Assembly: GCF_000814905.1 (NCBI RefSeq)
Contig: NZ_JXAG01000048.1
Coordinates: 95,883-159,882, forward strand
DNA: 64,000 nucleotides
DNA from: Enterobacter sp. Bisph1
Lineage (GTDB): Bacteria > Pseudomonadota > Gammaproteobacteria > Enterobacterales > Enterobacteriaceae
Direction: 5' to 3'
The position numbers were made by a program, and so were the translations under genes. This document shows, in pieces, positions 35,437 to 45,927 of the stretch (position 1 is the first letter of the stretch; every line of letters begins with the position of its first letter). Under the pieces are notes generated by a model, which was not told where the DNA came from, did not search any database, and saw nothing but the letters and a program-made list of their open reading frames with translations.

Positions 35437-36372
35437 TCATCCGTGCGGTTTAAACGCCGGGTGCGTTTGCAACAGCGCGGTAATGGGCTGCAGATGCGCG
35501 CGCAGCTCGCTATGCAGATGGCGCACGGCCGGGGAAAATTGTTTGCGGTGGGGGCAGATGAGATTGAGGGGCGTTGCCTCGCCGGGATGCTGCGGCAGCA
35601 ACACTTCCAGCCGGCCTTCAAGCACATCGGCGCTGATATCGATCCATGACTTATAAATAATCCCTAAGCCCTCCAGCGCCCAGCGGCGCGCCACATCGGC
35701 GTTATCGCACAGCATACGGCTTTTTACGATCAGTTGCCGCCGCATGCCATTTTCTGGAAAACTCCATTTGTCATACACCTGGCTGTTCATGGTAAAGAGC
35801 AGGCAGTGATGATTCACTATCTCATCCAGGGTTTGCGGGCGGCCATACTGCGCCAGGTAGGCAGGCGAGGCTGCCAGCACGCGCCGGTTATCCTCCGCCA
35901 GCGGCAGAGCGACATAGCTGTTGTTGTCGAGCACGCCGTAGCGAATAGCAATGTCCACCGGATCGCGAAATACATCGCTGATATGATCGGAAAGGGACAG
36001 GCGCAGCGACACTTTCGGGTGCTGCTCGCAAAAACGGGTGATCAGCGGTAATAAGATGTTGCGCCCGATATCGGAAGGCATCGCCACGCGCAATTCCCCC
36101 TGAATCTCTTTATCGCCGCTATGCAGGCTTTCGGCTCCCGCCGCGACTACCGCCAGCATCTCCTGGGCGAAGGGGAGATATTTTTCCCCCTCGGCGGTCA
36201 GGCGTAGGCTGCGGGTAGAGCGTGCAAACAGGCGCTTATCGAGATCGCGCTCCAGCCGGTGCACAGCGGCGCTTACCTGCCCCGGCAGTAAACCGGCTTC
36301 ACGCGCGGCGTTTGAAAAACTTCCTAATAGCGCTGAGCGAACAAACAGCGTGACATCTTCCAGCCGAATCAT
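35437..36372 (-). CDS. LysR-type transcriptional regulator
   Basis: 311 aa. N-terminal winged helix-turn-helix (LEDVTLFVRSALLGSFSNAA, AVHRLERDLDKRLFARSTRS) and a periplasmic-binding-like effector domain (LRVAMPSDIGRNILLPLIT). It is divergent from the nitroreductase gene (200 bp between starts) and upstream of the aldo/keto reductase gene. LysR proteins usually control a divergent neighbour, so both reductases are candidates for its regulon. Confidence 0.9.
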   Translation of the reverse strand: MIRLEDVTLFVRSALLGSFSNAAREAGLLPGQVSAAVHRLERDLDKRLFARSTRSLRLTAEGEKYLPFAQEMLAVVAAGAESLHSGDKEIQGELRVAMPSDIGRNILLPLITRFCEQHPKVSLRLSLSDHISDVFRDPVDIAIRYGVLDNNSYVALPLAEDNRRVLAASPAYLAQYGRPQTLDEIVNHHCLLFTMNSQVYDKWSFPENGMRRQLIVKSRMLCDNADVARRWALEGLGIIYKSWIDISADVLEGRLEVLLPQHPGEATPLNLICPHRKQFSPAVRHLHSELRAHLQPITALLQTHPAFKPHG

Positions 36373-36571
36373 GACTTCTCCGCAGCAAATAAGGCGAGTG
36401 GCGATACTGTTGTGCCAGAAAACGCCCGCCGGGCAAACCTGATTTTCACTCGATAAGTGAAAGTGCTGCCTTTTTTCATCGATTTATCTTGTACTGCTTT
36501 GCGTTTATTCTCCTCCCACACTACGGGACGGTACGTCCCAAATTTTCCTTTCATGCGCCAGGAGAACCACG

Positions 36572-37225
36572 ATGACACTTGATGATGCCGTAATTGCCCG
36601 CCATACCGTGAAAGCGTTTGAACCCGGTAAAACGCTACCGGATGAGCAGATCGAGACGCTGCTGAATCTGCTGCAAAACAGCCCCTCTTCCGTGAACTCA
36701 CAGCCGTGGCATTTTGTTGTCGCCTCCACGCCGGAAGGCCGCGCGGCGATGGCAAAAGGCGCGACCGCCGAGTTTGTTTATAACGAGGCGAAAATCGTTA
36801 ACGCATCCCACGTAATTGCCCTGTGTATGCGCCGCGATCTCGACGAACAGCATCTGCAAAATGTGCTGGCGCAAGAGCAACAAGATGGTCGTTTTAAAGC
36901 GGAAGGCGCGCAGGCGGGCCAGGATAAAGGCCGCCGTTCTTACGTGGATATGCACCGTTATGAACTGCGCGATGTTCCGCAGTGGATGGAAAAACAGGTC
37001 TACCTGGCTCTTGGCGGTCTGCTGCTGGGCGCAGCGATGCTCGGCATTGACGCCACGCCGATGGAAGGCTTCGATTCGCGCGAGCTGGATCGCGCCCTTG
37101 GCCTGCGTGAAAAAGGGTTCACCAGCGTGGTACTGGTCTCTCTTGGCTATCGCGCAGCCACGGATTTCAACGCCGATCTGCCAAAATCGCGCCTGCCTCG
37201 CGACGAGATTTTCACCTTTATTTAA
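36572..37225 (+). CDS. NfsB-like oxygen-insensitive NAD(P)H nitroreductase
   Basis: 217 aa, the same length as E. coli NfsB, with which it shares FMN-binding patterns: RHTVKAFEPG, LLQNSPSSVNSQPWHFVVAS, KGRRSYVDMHRYEL and the C-terminal LPKSRLPRDEI. Flavoprotein reducing nitroaromatics and quinones by two-electron steps. It differs enough from NfsB to be a paralogue or distant orthologue, and its location next to the LysR gene is not that of K-12 nfsB. AGGAGAA precedes the ATG by 8 bp. Confidence 0.87.
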   Translation: MTLDDAVIARHTVKAFEPGKTLPDEQIETLLNLLQNSPSSVNSQPWHFVVASTPEGRAAMAKGATAEFVYNEAKIVNASHVIALCMRRDLDEQHLQNVLAQEQQDGRFKAEGAQAGQDKGRRSYVDMHRYELRDVPQWMEKQVYLALGGLLLGAAMLGIDATPMEGFDSRELDRALGLREKGFTSVVLVSLGYRAATDFNADLPKSRLPRDEIFTFI

Positions 37226-37227
37226 TG

Positions 37228-37268
37228 AAAAAAGGCTGCCTCTCAGAAACGGGAGGCAGCCTCGTTAT
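37228..37268. terminator. Bidirectional terminator between nitroreductase and dehydrogenase genes
   Basis: Perfect 10-bp stem AGGCTGCCTC / GAGGCAGCCT (37233-37242 and 37253-37262). On the minus strand it is followed by TTTTTTCATT, on the plus strand by CGTTATTG. It lies 7 bp after the nitroreductase stop and 17 bp past the dehydrogenase stop. Confidence 0.85.
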
Positions 37269-37279
37269 TGCATTATCTG

Positions 37280-38473
37280 TTAAATCGTTGCCTGTTTCGC
37301 ATTCATTCCAGGAATGAGGATCACTTTGCGGCAATCTTCCGCGTGCTTATCGAAGATCTCATATCCGCGGGCAGCATCTTCCAGCGGCAGATGGTGCGTA
37401 ACAATCTCTTCAGGTTTTAAATGGCCCGATTCAATCAGCGGTAACAGATCCGGCAGGAACGCATGCACATGGGTCTGGCCCATTTTAAAGGTCAGCCCTT
37501 TATCAAAGGCGTCACCAAACATAAAGGCGTGAATAAACCCGGCGTAAACACCCGGTACGCTGACAATCCCGCCCCGACGCGTGGCCGCTATCGCCTGTCG
37601 CAGCACTTTCCCGCTGCTGCCTTCAAGTTTCAATGTGCTGAGAACCGTTTCGGTGGTGCTGCCTTTGGCTTCAAAACCCACGGCATCAATAACCGCGTCC
37701 ACGCCGCGGTGACCGGCGGTATTTTCGATAATCCAGGCGGCGGGATCGTCATTGTTATCGAAGTTAATCGGCACCACGCCATAGCGATCCCGGGCGAAGG
37801 CCAGCCGATAATCGCTGTCATCAATCATAAAGATCTGCTCTGCCCCTTCCAGACGCGCGCAGGCTGCCGTCAACAAGCCGACCGGCCCGGCACCGTAAAT
37901 CGCCACGCTTGAGCCGGGCTTCACTTCGGCGTTTTTCACTGCCTGCCAGGCGGTGGGTAAGATATCTGAGAGAAACAGGACTTTTTCATCCGTCAGCGTA
38001 TCCGGCACTTTGAACGGCCCGGTGTTAGCTTTTGGCACGCGAACATATTCCGCCTGGCCGCCGGGAATACCGCCGTACAAATCGCTGTAGCCGAACAGCG
38101 CCGCCGGCGGCGTAATCCCTTTGCGGTTTAGCGCCGCGCCTTTGCCGCTGTTGGTGCTTTCACAGGCGGAGTATTGATGCAGTTTGCAAAAGAAACATTC
38201 GCCACAGGCAATCACAAACGGGATCACCACCCGGTCGCCTTTGCTAACGGCATGTACGCCCGATCCGGTTTCCACCACTTCGCCCATAAATTCATGACCG
38301 AAAATATCGCCGTGGTTAGTGCCGGGTATTTTTCCGTGATAGAGATGAAGATCGGAACCGCATATTGCCGTTGCGGTCACGCGAAGAATAATATCGTCTG
38401 AAGATTCGATAACCGGATCGGGGCGGTTATCGACGCTGACTTTATGTGCGCCGTGATAAGTAAGTGCTCTCAT
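37280..38473 (-). CDS. Zinc-dependent alcohol/formaldehyde dehydrogenase (MDR family)
   Basis: 397 aa. Catalytic zinc ligands Cys38, His60 and Glu61 ([16 protein letters not shown]), structural zinc cysteines at 90, 93, 96 and 104, and a Rossmann motif [11 protein letters not shown]. The insert after residue 225 and the long C-terminal half resemble glutathione-independent formaldehyde dehydrogenases and related NAD enzymes. The true substrate cannot be told from the sequence. Monocistronic, ending at a strong terminator. Confidence 0.87.
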   Translation of the reverse strand: MRALTYHGAHKVSVDNRPDPVIESSDDIILRVTATAICGSDLHLYHGKIPGTNHGDIFGHEFMGEVVETGSGVHAVSKGDRVVIPFVIACGECFFCKLHQYSACESTNSGKGAALNRKGITPPAALFGYSDLYGGIPGGQAEYVRVPKANTGPFKVPDTLTDEKVLFLSDILPTAWQAVKNAEVKPGSSVAIYGAGPVGLLTAACARLEGAEQIFMIDDSDYRLAFARDRYGVVPINFDNNDDPAAWIIENTAGHRGVDAVIDAVGFEAKGSTTETVLSTLKLEGSSGKVLRQAIAATRRGGIVSVPGVYAGFIHAFMFGDAFDKGLTFKMGQTHVHAFLPDLLPLIESGHLKPEEIVTHHLPLEDAARGYEIFDKHAEDCRKVILIPGMNAKQATI

Positions 38474-38561
38474 ATATCCTGTTCCTTAATATTCAGACAG
38501 AAGGGATAAGCATAGAACAGGCCGGACCAGGGAAATAAAATTAGCCACAATTCTTAAACTT

Positions 38562-38618
38562 AGCGAAGCGGCTAATTAAGCACTCTGGACAATGCTTTCG
38601 TTAATTTACCGCTTCGCT
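38562..38618. repeat. 10-bp dyad in the region between dehydrogenase and ABC operon
   Basis: AGCGAAGCGG at 38562-38571 and CCGCTTCGCT at 38609-38618 are perfect inverted arms with a 37-bp spacer, about 90 bp upstream of the dehydrogenase start. Related half-sites (GCTAATTAAGC, GCTTAATC, GCTTAATGC) lie around them. The pattern suggests an operator for an unidentified regulator. The rest of 38474-38722 has no gene. Confidence 0.45.
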
Positions 38619-38722
38619 TAATCAGCACCAAAGCTATTAATTTCTCGTGCTGCTTAATGCTATTTCTTTGTCGAATTTAAAGCGAACACGCGCGGGAAAA
38701 TATCCCTGTCGCGGAAATAGCG

Positions 38723-39684
<962 letters not shown>

Positions 39685-39688
<4 letters not shown>

Positions 39689-40665
39689 GCTGTTGGCTCC
39701 GCTAACGCACAGTGAATACAGGCTGCCTGTCGCGTGTGCCCGAACAGCGGCGGAATGCCTTCCCGGCACGCGTCGGTGGCGCGTTCGCAGCGCTCATAAA
39801 AGGCGCAATACGGCGGCAGGGCGGCCAGATCCGGCACCTGGCCGGGAATCGAGTAGAGCCTGCGGCGGCGCTCGCCGGGGATCGGACGCGCGGCAATCAG
39901 CCCTTTGGTATAGGGATGCATAGGATTACGCAGTACCTCGGCGGTTGGACCCTGTTCGACAACGCGCCCGGCGTACATCACCACGACATGCTCCGCCATC
40001 TGGGCGATTACCCCTAAGTCATGAGTGATCAACATCAGCGCCATATTGTTGGCCTGCGCCTGGTCGCGCAGAAGCCGTAAGATTTGCGCCTGCACGGTGA
40101 CATCCAGCGCGGTGGTCGGTTCGTCGGCAATCAGCAGCTTCGGCTGGCAGCTAAGGGCCATGGCGATCATAATGCGTTGCAGCATGCCGCCGGAAAGCTG
40201 ATGCGGATAACTTGCCATCAGGCTTTCGGCACGCGCCAGCCCGACTTCGGTAATTAACTGGGTGGCGCGCGCCCAGGCTGCTTTCGGCGTTTCGCCGCGA
40301 TGACGGATCAGCGGTTCGCACAGCTGCTCACCGATGGTCAGCACCGGGTTAAGGGCCGTCATTGGCTCCTGAAAAATCATTGCCAGCTCGTTGCCGCGCA
40401 GATCGGCCATTTTTGCCGCTTTCAGTCGCAGCAAATCGGTGCCCTGAAACAGAATTTGCCCGCCGTCGATGCGCGCCGCCTGGGGTGGAAGCAGCCCCAT
40501 TAACGCCATCGCGGTGACGCTTTTCCCGCAGCCGGATTCCCCTACCACGCCGACTATCTGCCCGCCGTGAATGGTAAATGAGACCTCCTGCACGGCACGC
40601 ACGCGGCCCTGTTCGCTGGCAAATGAGAGGGATAACTGGTTGTAGGCGATCAGCGGTTCGCTCAT
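39685..40665 (-). CDS. Peptide-type ABC transporter, ATP-binding protein (DppD/OppD-like)
   Basis: 326 aa. Walker [10 protein letters not shown], signature [17 protein letters not shown], Walker [13 protein letters not shown] and [16 protein letters not shown]. The C-terminal domain [11 protein letters not shown] with a Cys cluster ([14 protein letters not shown]) is usual for DppD-like subunits. It overlaps both the permease gene before it and the second ATPase gene after it by 4 bp. It forms the ATPase pair with the next gene product at the inner membrane. Confidence 0.93.
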
Positions 40666-41609
40666 TTCACGCTCCGTTTCATCTTCGGATCCAGCGCATC
40701 GCGCAGGCCGTCACCCAACACGTTAATCGCAATCACGGTAATAAAAATGGCGATACCCGGCGGCATCCACAGCCACGGGCGACGCTGAAAATCGATCAGG
40801 CTGTTGGCGGCGTCCATCATATTGCCCCACGAGGGCGTTGGCGGCACCACGCCGAGACCAAGATAACTGAGGGCAGATTCCATCAGAATAGCGTTAGCCA
40901 CCGCCATAGTTGCCATCACCACCAGGATCGGAATGGTGTTCGGCAGCAGGTGTCCAAACAGACGGCGACGCGACGACAGGCCAAGCACCTGCGTCGCCAG
41001 CATAAAATCGCGCTCGCGCAGAGAGAGGATCTGCCCGCGCACCAGCCGCGCCAGCTTCGGCCACTCCAGCAAGCTCAGCATGACAACCACCATATAGATG
41101 CGCGATTCGGCAGAAAAATCGAGCTCCGACAGCATGGCTCCGGCAACAATTAGCAGCGGCAGGCTCGGAATGGTCATCACTAAATCCGCCAGCCGCATAA
41201 TCAGTTTATCGGTCCAGCCGCCGGCATAGCCCGACACCGCGCCGAGCAGGTAGCCCAGCGCCACCGAAAGCAGCATGGTCAGCAGGCCAATAATCAGCGA
41301 GATGCGCCCCGCCAGCAGCAGACGCGTATAGACATCGCGCCCGAGAAAATCCGTGCCCAGCCAGTGTGCAGCGCCCGGCGGCTTGTTGATCATCAACGCA
41401 TCGGTGGCATCATTTTTCCATGGCGACCACAGCGGGCCCATCACGCACCACAGCGTCATCACCACCAGCAAAAACAGGCACAGCATCGCCAAATGATTGT
41501 GCCGCAGCGCTTTCCACGCCTGTCGCCAGGGGGAAGGCGTCGCCTGCGCCAGCGCCGGGATCTCCGCGACGCGCAGTTTGCGATTGCTTGAAAAGAGGGA
41601 ACCCAACAT
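40662..41609 (-). CDS. Peptide-type ABC transporter permease (DppC/OppC-like)
   Basis: 315 aa from MLGSLFSSNRKLRV, with six hydrophobic segments and a periplasmic loop containing HWLGTDFLGRDVYTRLL, the typical DppC motif. The cytoplasmic EAA-like loop is around LATQVLGLSSRRRLFGHLLPN. The start is set by overlap with the preceding stop (TAATG); a longer frame adds 11 residues. It pairs with the permease encoded upstream. Confidence 0.92.
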   Translation of the reverse strand: MLGSLFSSNRKLRVAEIPALAQATPSPWRQAWKALRHNHLAMLCLFLLVVMTLWCVMGPLWSPWKNDATDALMINKPPGAAHWLGTDFLGRDVYTRLLLAGRISLIIGLLTMLLSVALGYLLGAVSGYAGGWTDKLIMRLADLVMTIPSLPLLIVAGAMLSELDFSAESRIYMVVVMLSLLEWPKLARLVRGQILSLRERDFMLATQVLGLSSRRRLFGHLLPNTIPILVVMATMAVANAILMESALSYLGLGVVPPTPSWGNMMDAANSLIDFQRRPWLWMPPGIAIFITVIAINVLGDGLRDALDPKMKRSVK

Positions 41610-42568
41610 TACGACCTCACCCGAATACGCGGATCGGCCCACGCGTAGAGCACATCGGCAATCAGGTTGCCGAGAATAGTTAATACCGCAAGGAAGAGGG
41701 TAAAGCCCATCAACACCGGGTAATCACGCGCCGCCAGCGAATCGATATGAATATGCCCCGCGCCCGGCCAGTTAAAGACTTTTTCGGTAATGATCGCGCC
41801 AGAAAACAGCCCCGGCAGCTCAAAACCCAGCAGAGTAATGATCGGTAGCAGGGCATTGCGCAGGGCGTGTTTGAAAATGACCGTCCGTTCGCGCAGCCCT
41901 TTTGCCCGCGCGGTGCGAATAAAGTCCATCTTCACCACATCGAGCATGCTGGCGCGGAAATAGCGCGTCAGGCTGCCCGCCTGCAGCATCACCAGCGCCA
42001 GTACCGGCAACACCAAATGTGCCGCAACCTGTAGCACCCATGCCCAACCGCCTTCGTCGCTGCCAGTATTGGTCATGCCGCCGACGGGCAGCCAGTGCAG
42101 ATCCACCGCGAACCACTTAATTAATAGCAGGCAGAGGAAGAAGGTCGGAAAGGACATGGCGGCAAACACCACTACGCTTACCAAATGGTCGAATAGCGAA
42201 TTGGGCCGCAGCGCCGAAGCGATACCGACCGCCAGACCAATTCCCCAGTAAAAGACCAGCGCCACGCTTGCCAGCAGGAACGAGTTCCAGATGTACTGAT
42301 TCAGCAGTTGGCTGACGGGAATTTGATACTGCAGAGAGAAACCGAGATCGCCGCGCAACAGCTGACCAAGCCAGTGCACATAGCGGGTAAACAGAGGTTG
42401 GTCGAGGCCGTAAATGGCTTTTAGCTCAGCGGCGCGGGCGGCGGTCAGCGTAACGTTGCCGTCGATAAAATCGCCCGGGGTTTTCGCAAACAGCATAAAG
42501 ATAATCAGCGACGCGAGCAGCAGCATGGGTATGGTTTGCAGCAGCCGTCGCAGGATAAAATTTCGCAT
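41609..42568 (-). CDS. Peptide-type ABC transporter permease (DppB/OppB-like)
   Basis: 319 aa, starting MRNFILRRLLQTIPMLLLAS, the usual DppB N-terminus. It has the long first periplasmic loop (GLDQPLFTRYVHWLGQLLRGDLGFS) and the EAA loop (RTARAKGLRERTVIFKHALRNAL). Six membrane segments expected. It follows the binding-protein gene by 48 bp and overlaps the next permease gene by one base. Confidence 0.93.
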   Translation of the reverse strand: MRNFILRRLLQTIPMLLLASLIIFMLFAKTPGDFIDGNVTLTAARAAELKAIYGLDQPLFTRYVHWLGQLLRGDLGFSLQYQIPVSQLLNQYIWNSFLLASVALVFYWGIGLAVGIASALRPNSLFDHLVSVVVFAAMSFPTFFLCLLLIKWFAVDLHWLPVGGMTNTGSDEGGWAWVLQVAAHLVLPVLALVMLQAGSLTRYFRASMLDVVKMDFIRTARAKGLRERTVIFKHALRNALLPIITLLGFELPGLFSGAIITEKVFNWPGAGHIHIDSLAARDYPVLMGFTLFLAVLTILGNLIADVLYAWADPRIRVRS

Positions 42569-42616
42569 AGCGTTCTCATGACAACTGCCGGGAAACCCCG
42601 GCAGTTATCTCAGGCG

Positions 42617-44320
42617 TTACTTGACGATTTTCACATCCGGCAGGCTGCCGGTCAGGCCGTTGTAGACATCCGGTTTAAACCCGGTGACGCGGGCGCTGCT
42701 CGCCGACAAGATTTCGCGGTAGCCAAGCAGAATCACCGGCGGATCGTCCGCCAGCACTTTATACAGCTGGTGGTAGATCGGTTTACGCTGTTCCACATCC
42801 AGCACTGCATTGGCTTCGTTTATCAACTTGTCGACCTGCGGATTGTGATAGCCGGACTCTTTCGCTTCCGTGCTGTAGTAATCCCACACGCCATCATGGG
42901 GATCGTTCAGCGTGCTGGTGCTAAAGGAGGCTAAATCATAGTTGCCTGCTTTGCGCTGCGCCATCAGGGCGTTGAAATCGACAACCTGCGGTTTTAGCAG
43001 CACGCCAATCTGCTGCCAGTTCTCTTTAGCGATTGGAATCAGCGCGTCATTAAGCACTTTTTTGCTCACCAACAGCGTCAGCTCCAGCCGTTTGCCATCC
43101 TTAACGCGAATACCGTCCGGTCCCGGTTTCCAGCCCGCTTCATCCAGCAGTTTTTTCGCCTGCGCCGGATCGTATTGATAAGGGTTCACCCCTTCAGCGT
43201 TATAGGCCCACGAGATGGGCGCGATCGGCAGGGTGGCGACTTTGCCGTAGCCCTGATACACCACATCAATCAGCTTTTGCCGATCGAGACCGTAAATCAG
43301 CGCCTGGCGCACTTTGACATCCTGCAACGCCGGGCGATGGACGTTGAATTCGACTTTGCTGTAATCGCTGGAGCCGAACAGGTTGATATTGGCGAAGCCG
43401 AGCATTTTCAGCTGTTCAATATCGTCCGGACGCGAGGTAAAAGAGTCGTAATCCGTCTCGCCGGTCTGGAACAGCTGGAAGTTGGTCGACGGGTTGGTTA
43501 CGCGGTAGATAAAACGCGGCGTCGGCGGCGTGCCACGATAGAAATGGGTATTCGCGTGGAAACGGATCTCCTGGCCGGGAATATATTTGTCATAGACATA
43601 CGGCCCGTTACCAAGGGGTTTACCGTGCAGCGTGCGTAAGTAATCAAGATTACCGCGCTGATAACCTTTGCCGTAATAAGCTTTCGAGAGCACCGGGCCG
43701 CCGATTTTACCCAGCGTCGTCGCACCCGGTTGGGTGGTGGTGACCTGCAGCGTTAACGGATCAATCACTTTCAGGCCGCTGACGCTGTCCGCTTTACCCG
43801 CTTTGTACTCAGCGCCGCCCGCAATGTTGGCCAGGGTAATATCCGTATCGCCATCGTATTTCGGGTCGTAGAGCACCGTCAGGGTAAAGGCCACATCTTC
43901 TGCGGTCAGCGGCGAGCCGTCGCTAAAGGTCAGGTTCGGGCGCAGCTTAATAGTGTAGACCTTGTTGTCCGGGCTAACGGTCCAGCTTTCGGCAAGGCCG
44001 GGTACTAGCTTGCCGTTACTGTCCCAGTCAATCAGCCGCGAGAAGATGACGTTGGTGACGTTTTCATCCCAGCCATTGACAAAGAAATAGGGGTTAAAGA
44101 TACCCTGCGGTTCAGAAATACCGGCCACCACCGTATCTTTACGCAGCTTCGCCGCCGTCGGGATCTGGCTGGCATCCGTTGCGGGTGTGATCCCCTCTTT
44201 TAATACCTCATCGGCGAAGGAGGCAGACGAGAAGGCCATCACGCCACCGAGCAGGGCGATTTTCAATGCAAGGGTGAAACGTGTGGGTTGAATAGTTAAG
44301 CGGTTCACGAAGCTGGCCAA
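42617..44320 (-). CDS. Peptide-type ABC transporter substrate-binding protein (SBP_bac_5)
   Basis: 567 aa. Signal peptide (LKIALLGGVMAFSSASFA-DEV) followed by a cluster-C binding protein: GLAESWTVSPDNKVYTIKLR, FSDGSPLTAEDVAFT, YGLDRQKLIDVVYQG. Captures oligopeptides or a similar solute in the periplasm and feeds the four downstream subunits. The start is TTG 44320, supported by GAGGGAG 5 bp upstream; a GTG at 44308 is the alternative. The substrate is not predictable from this; related systems take peptides, nickel chelates or opines. Confidence 0.9.
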   Translation of the reverse strand: MASFVNRLTIQPTRFTLALKIALLGGVMAFSSASFADEVLKEGITPATDASQIPTAAKLRKDTVVAGISEPQGIFNPYFFVNGWDENVTNVIFSRLIDWDSNGKLVPGLAESWTVSPDNKVYTIKLRPNLTFSDGSPLTAEDVAFTLTVLYDPKYDGDTDITLANIAGGAEYKAGKADSVSGLKVIDPLTLQVTTTQPGATTLGKIGGPVLSKAYYGKGYQRGNLDYLRTLHGKPLGNGPYVYDKYIPGQEIRFHANTHFYRGTPPTPRFIYRVTNPSTNFQLFQTGETDYDSFTSRPDDIEQLKMLGFANINLFGSSDYSKVEFNVHRPALQDVKVRQALIYGLDRQKLIDVVYQGYGKVATLPIAPISWAYNAEGVNPYQYDPAQAKKLLDEAGWKPGPDGIRVKDGKRLELTLLVSKKVLNDALIPIAKENWQQIGVLLKPQVVDFNALMAQRKAGNYDLASFSTSTLNDPHDGVWDYYSTEAKESGYHNPQVDKLINEANAVLDVEQRKPIYHQLYKVLADDPPVILLGYREILSASSARVTGFKPDVYNGLTGSLPDVKIVK

Positions 44321-45013
44321 AATGGCTCCCTCATCAAATGATTGCGTGAAATTTACAATTCATGACGAACGATAAGAGCCGTGCTGCACCCTGTCTAACA
44401 ACGAAAACCTATGGCTTATAACCAATCGGCCTTAGCAAACTTATGGATAACGATTGCCAGATTTCTACTTATTGACTACCCGCTTGCGGCCTGCCGCTTT
44501 TGAGGTTCTCGGATTAAATTTTTATAACCGCCAATAAAACTTAATTTAAAAAGGCTGGTGAGTAGAATATTTGATTTGTAGCCTGTCTGACTTACCCCTC
44601 AAGCAGACTCAAAAAATAGGAGCGTTAATGGCCATTATTTTAAGCCAGGCTAAAACGTCAGCATTTATCAATAAGAAATTAAAATGCCGGTTCAATCCAC
44701 TCCCAACCTAAGATTAATCTCAAAAAAATAACCATGTTATAAATGAGGTTTTGTTTTTTTAGGATTTCCTCACCTGACGACGCCCTATTTCTTATTAACA
44801 AAAATTCCTGGTTGCGGCGGATGCTTAAAGTGCTACAAAAACAAAATATATTATAAATCAGACCAGGATAATTTTGTGATATTTATCACTCAAAAAAATC
44901 TATTTCGACCTGAAACATTGTTCTTGACGATTCGAAAACCAAATCATCAAAAGAAAGCTTGCCATTAAGATAGTAGGATGCGGCATTCGCCCAATATGCA
45001 TCCGGTGAGATAA
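44321..45013. other. Divergent intergenic region, AT-rich
   Basis: About 690 bp between the divergent transporter operon and the Wzz-like gene. It must carry both promoters. No hairpin, tRNA or credible ORF stands out, and I cannot assign -35/-10 pairs with confidence. Confidence 0.5.
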
Positions 45014-45880
45014 ATGGGAATTCACAAGAGCAAATTTGAAGAATCGCTTAATGTTAATGAAAACACTAATGCGCTGGTGGAAGTGGTAATAACCTTATTC
45101 TCCGCCAGACGAGATATCATTTGTTCGGGCATCGCCGGTTTTTTACTGGCGGTATTGAGCACCTTTTATTACCCACAACAATGGATTACCTCAGTAACTA
45201 TCAGTTCTCCGGAAAAATTTACCGTTTACCCGCTGATTATGTGCTTGCAAAAATTTTATCGATCGCAGGGGTTAATTAGTCCAGAAGATCTTTTTACCTC
45301 TTATATTTATCGTTTACAGACCATTATTAATCGCAATGCCAGGAAAGAAGTCGATATTCAACTTGAGAGCAAAAACGATGTCACCTTATCCGTAGCCTCC
45401 TACGGCGCAAGTTCGCAAATTTTAGTCATCAACGATTTGCTCAATCAAGCCAACATCGAACAAAATGAATTGATTATGGAAAAAAGCAAATGTAATACCG
45501 AAATTGACTCGCCGCTTTTTTACAGCGTGGAAAAAAATGCCTACCGTTTTTATCCTCGGCGTATTAGTTACAGTTTGAGAATGCTCATCGGAATCGTTTT
45601 TGGCATAGTGTTTGCGTCTGCACTGATATTACTAAATGGAATATTGCAAAAAGTTGAAAACACATGGTATTACCGGCAAACAAGGGAACTTATGGAAATA
45701 AAAAACGCAGATGACTGTCAGCTTAATAAATTAAGCAATCGCGAGGAGCTCACTGATGCCCTCCTGCAACCCAGGCAAAAGAAGCTCAGCGATGGCGCTG
45801 TAGCAGCGATCGCAATCTACGTTATGATGCTGATTGTTAGCTTATTTTGGCTTGGCCTTGAAATCTATACCGGTCTTTAA
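45014..45880 (+). CDS. Wzz-like polysaccharide chain-length determinant family protein
   Basis: 288 aa. N-terminal membrane helix (IICSGIAGFLLAVLSTFYY) followed by the strand WITSVTISSPEKF, a helical periplasmic domain, a second helix (MLIGIVFGIVFASALILL) and, unusually, a third at the C-terminus (AAIAIYVMMLIVSLFWLGLE). Wzz co-polymerases have only two helices, with the periplasmic coil between them, so this is a shortened, atypical member. It stands upstream of, and close to (47 bp), a LuxR-type regulator gene. A role in modal length of O-antigen or another surface glycan is possible, but no glycan gene is nearby. Confidence 0.7.
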   Translation: MGIHKSKFEESLNVNENTNALVEVVITLFSARRDIICSGIAGFLLAVLSTFYYPQQWITSVTISSPEKFTVYPLIMCLQKFYRSQGLISPEDLFTSYIYRLQTIINRNARKEVDIQLESKNDVTLSVASYGASSQILVINDLLNQANIEQNELIMEKSKCNTEIDSPLFYSVEKNAYRFYPRRISYSLRMLIGIVFGIVFASALILLNGILQKVENTWYYRQTRELMEIKNADDCQLNKLSNREELTDALLQPRQKKLSDGAVAAIAIYVMMLIVSLFWLGLEIYTGL

Positions 45881-45927
45881 AATGGAACATTACTTCACGC
45901 AAGTGAGAAGCTAATGGAGATCATGTA

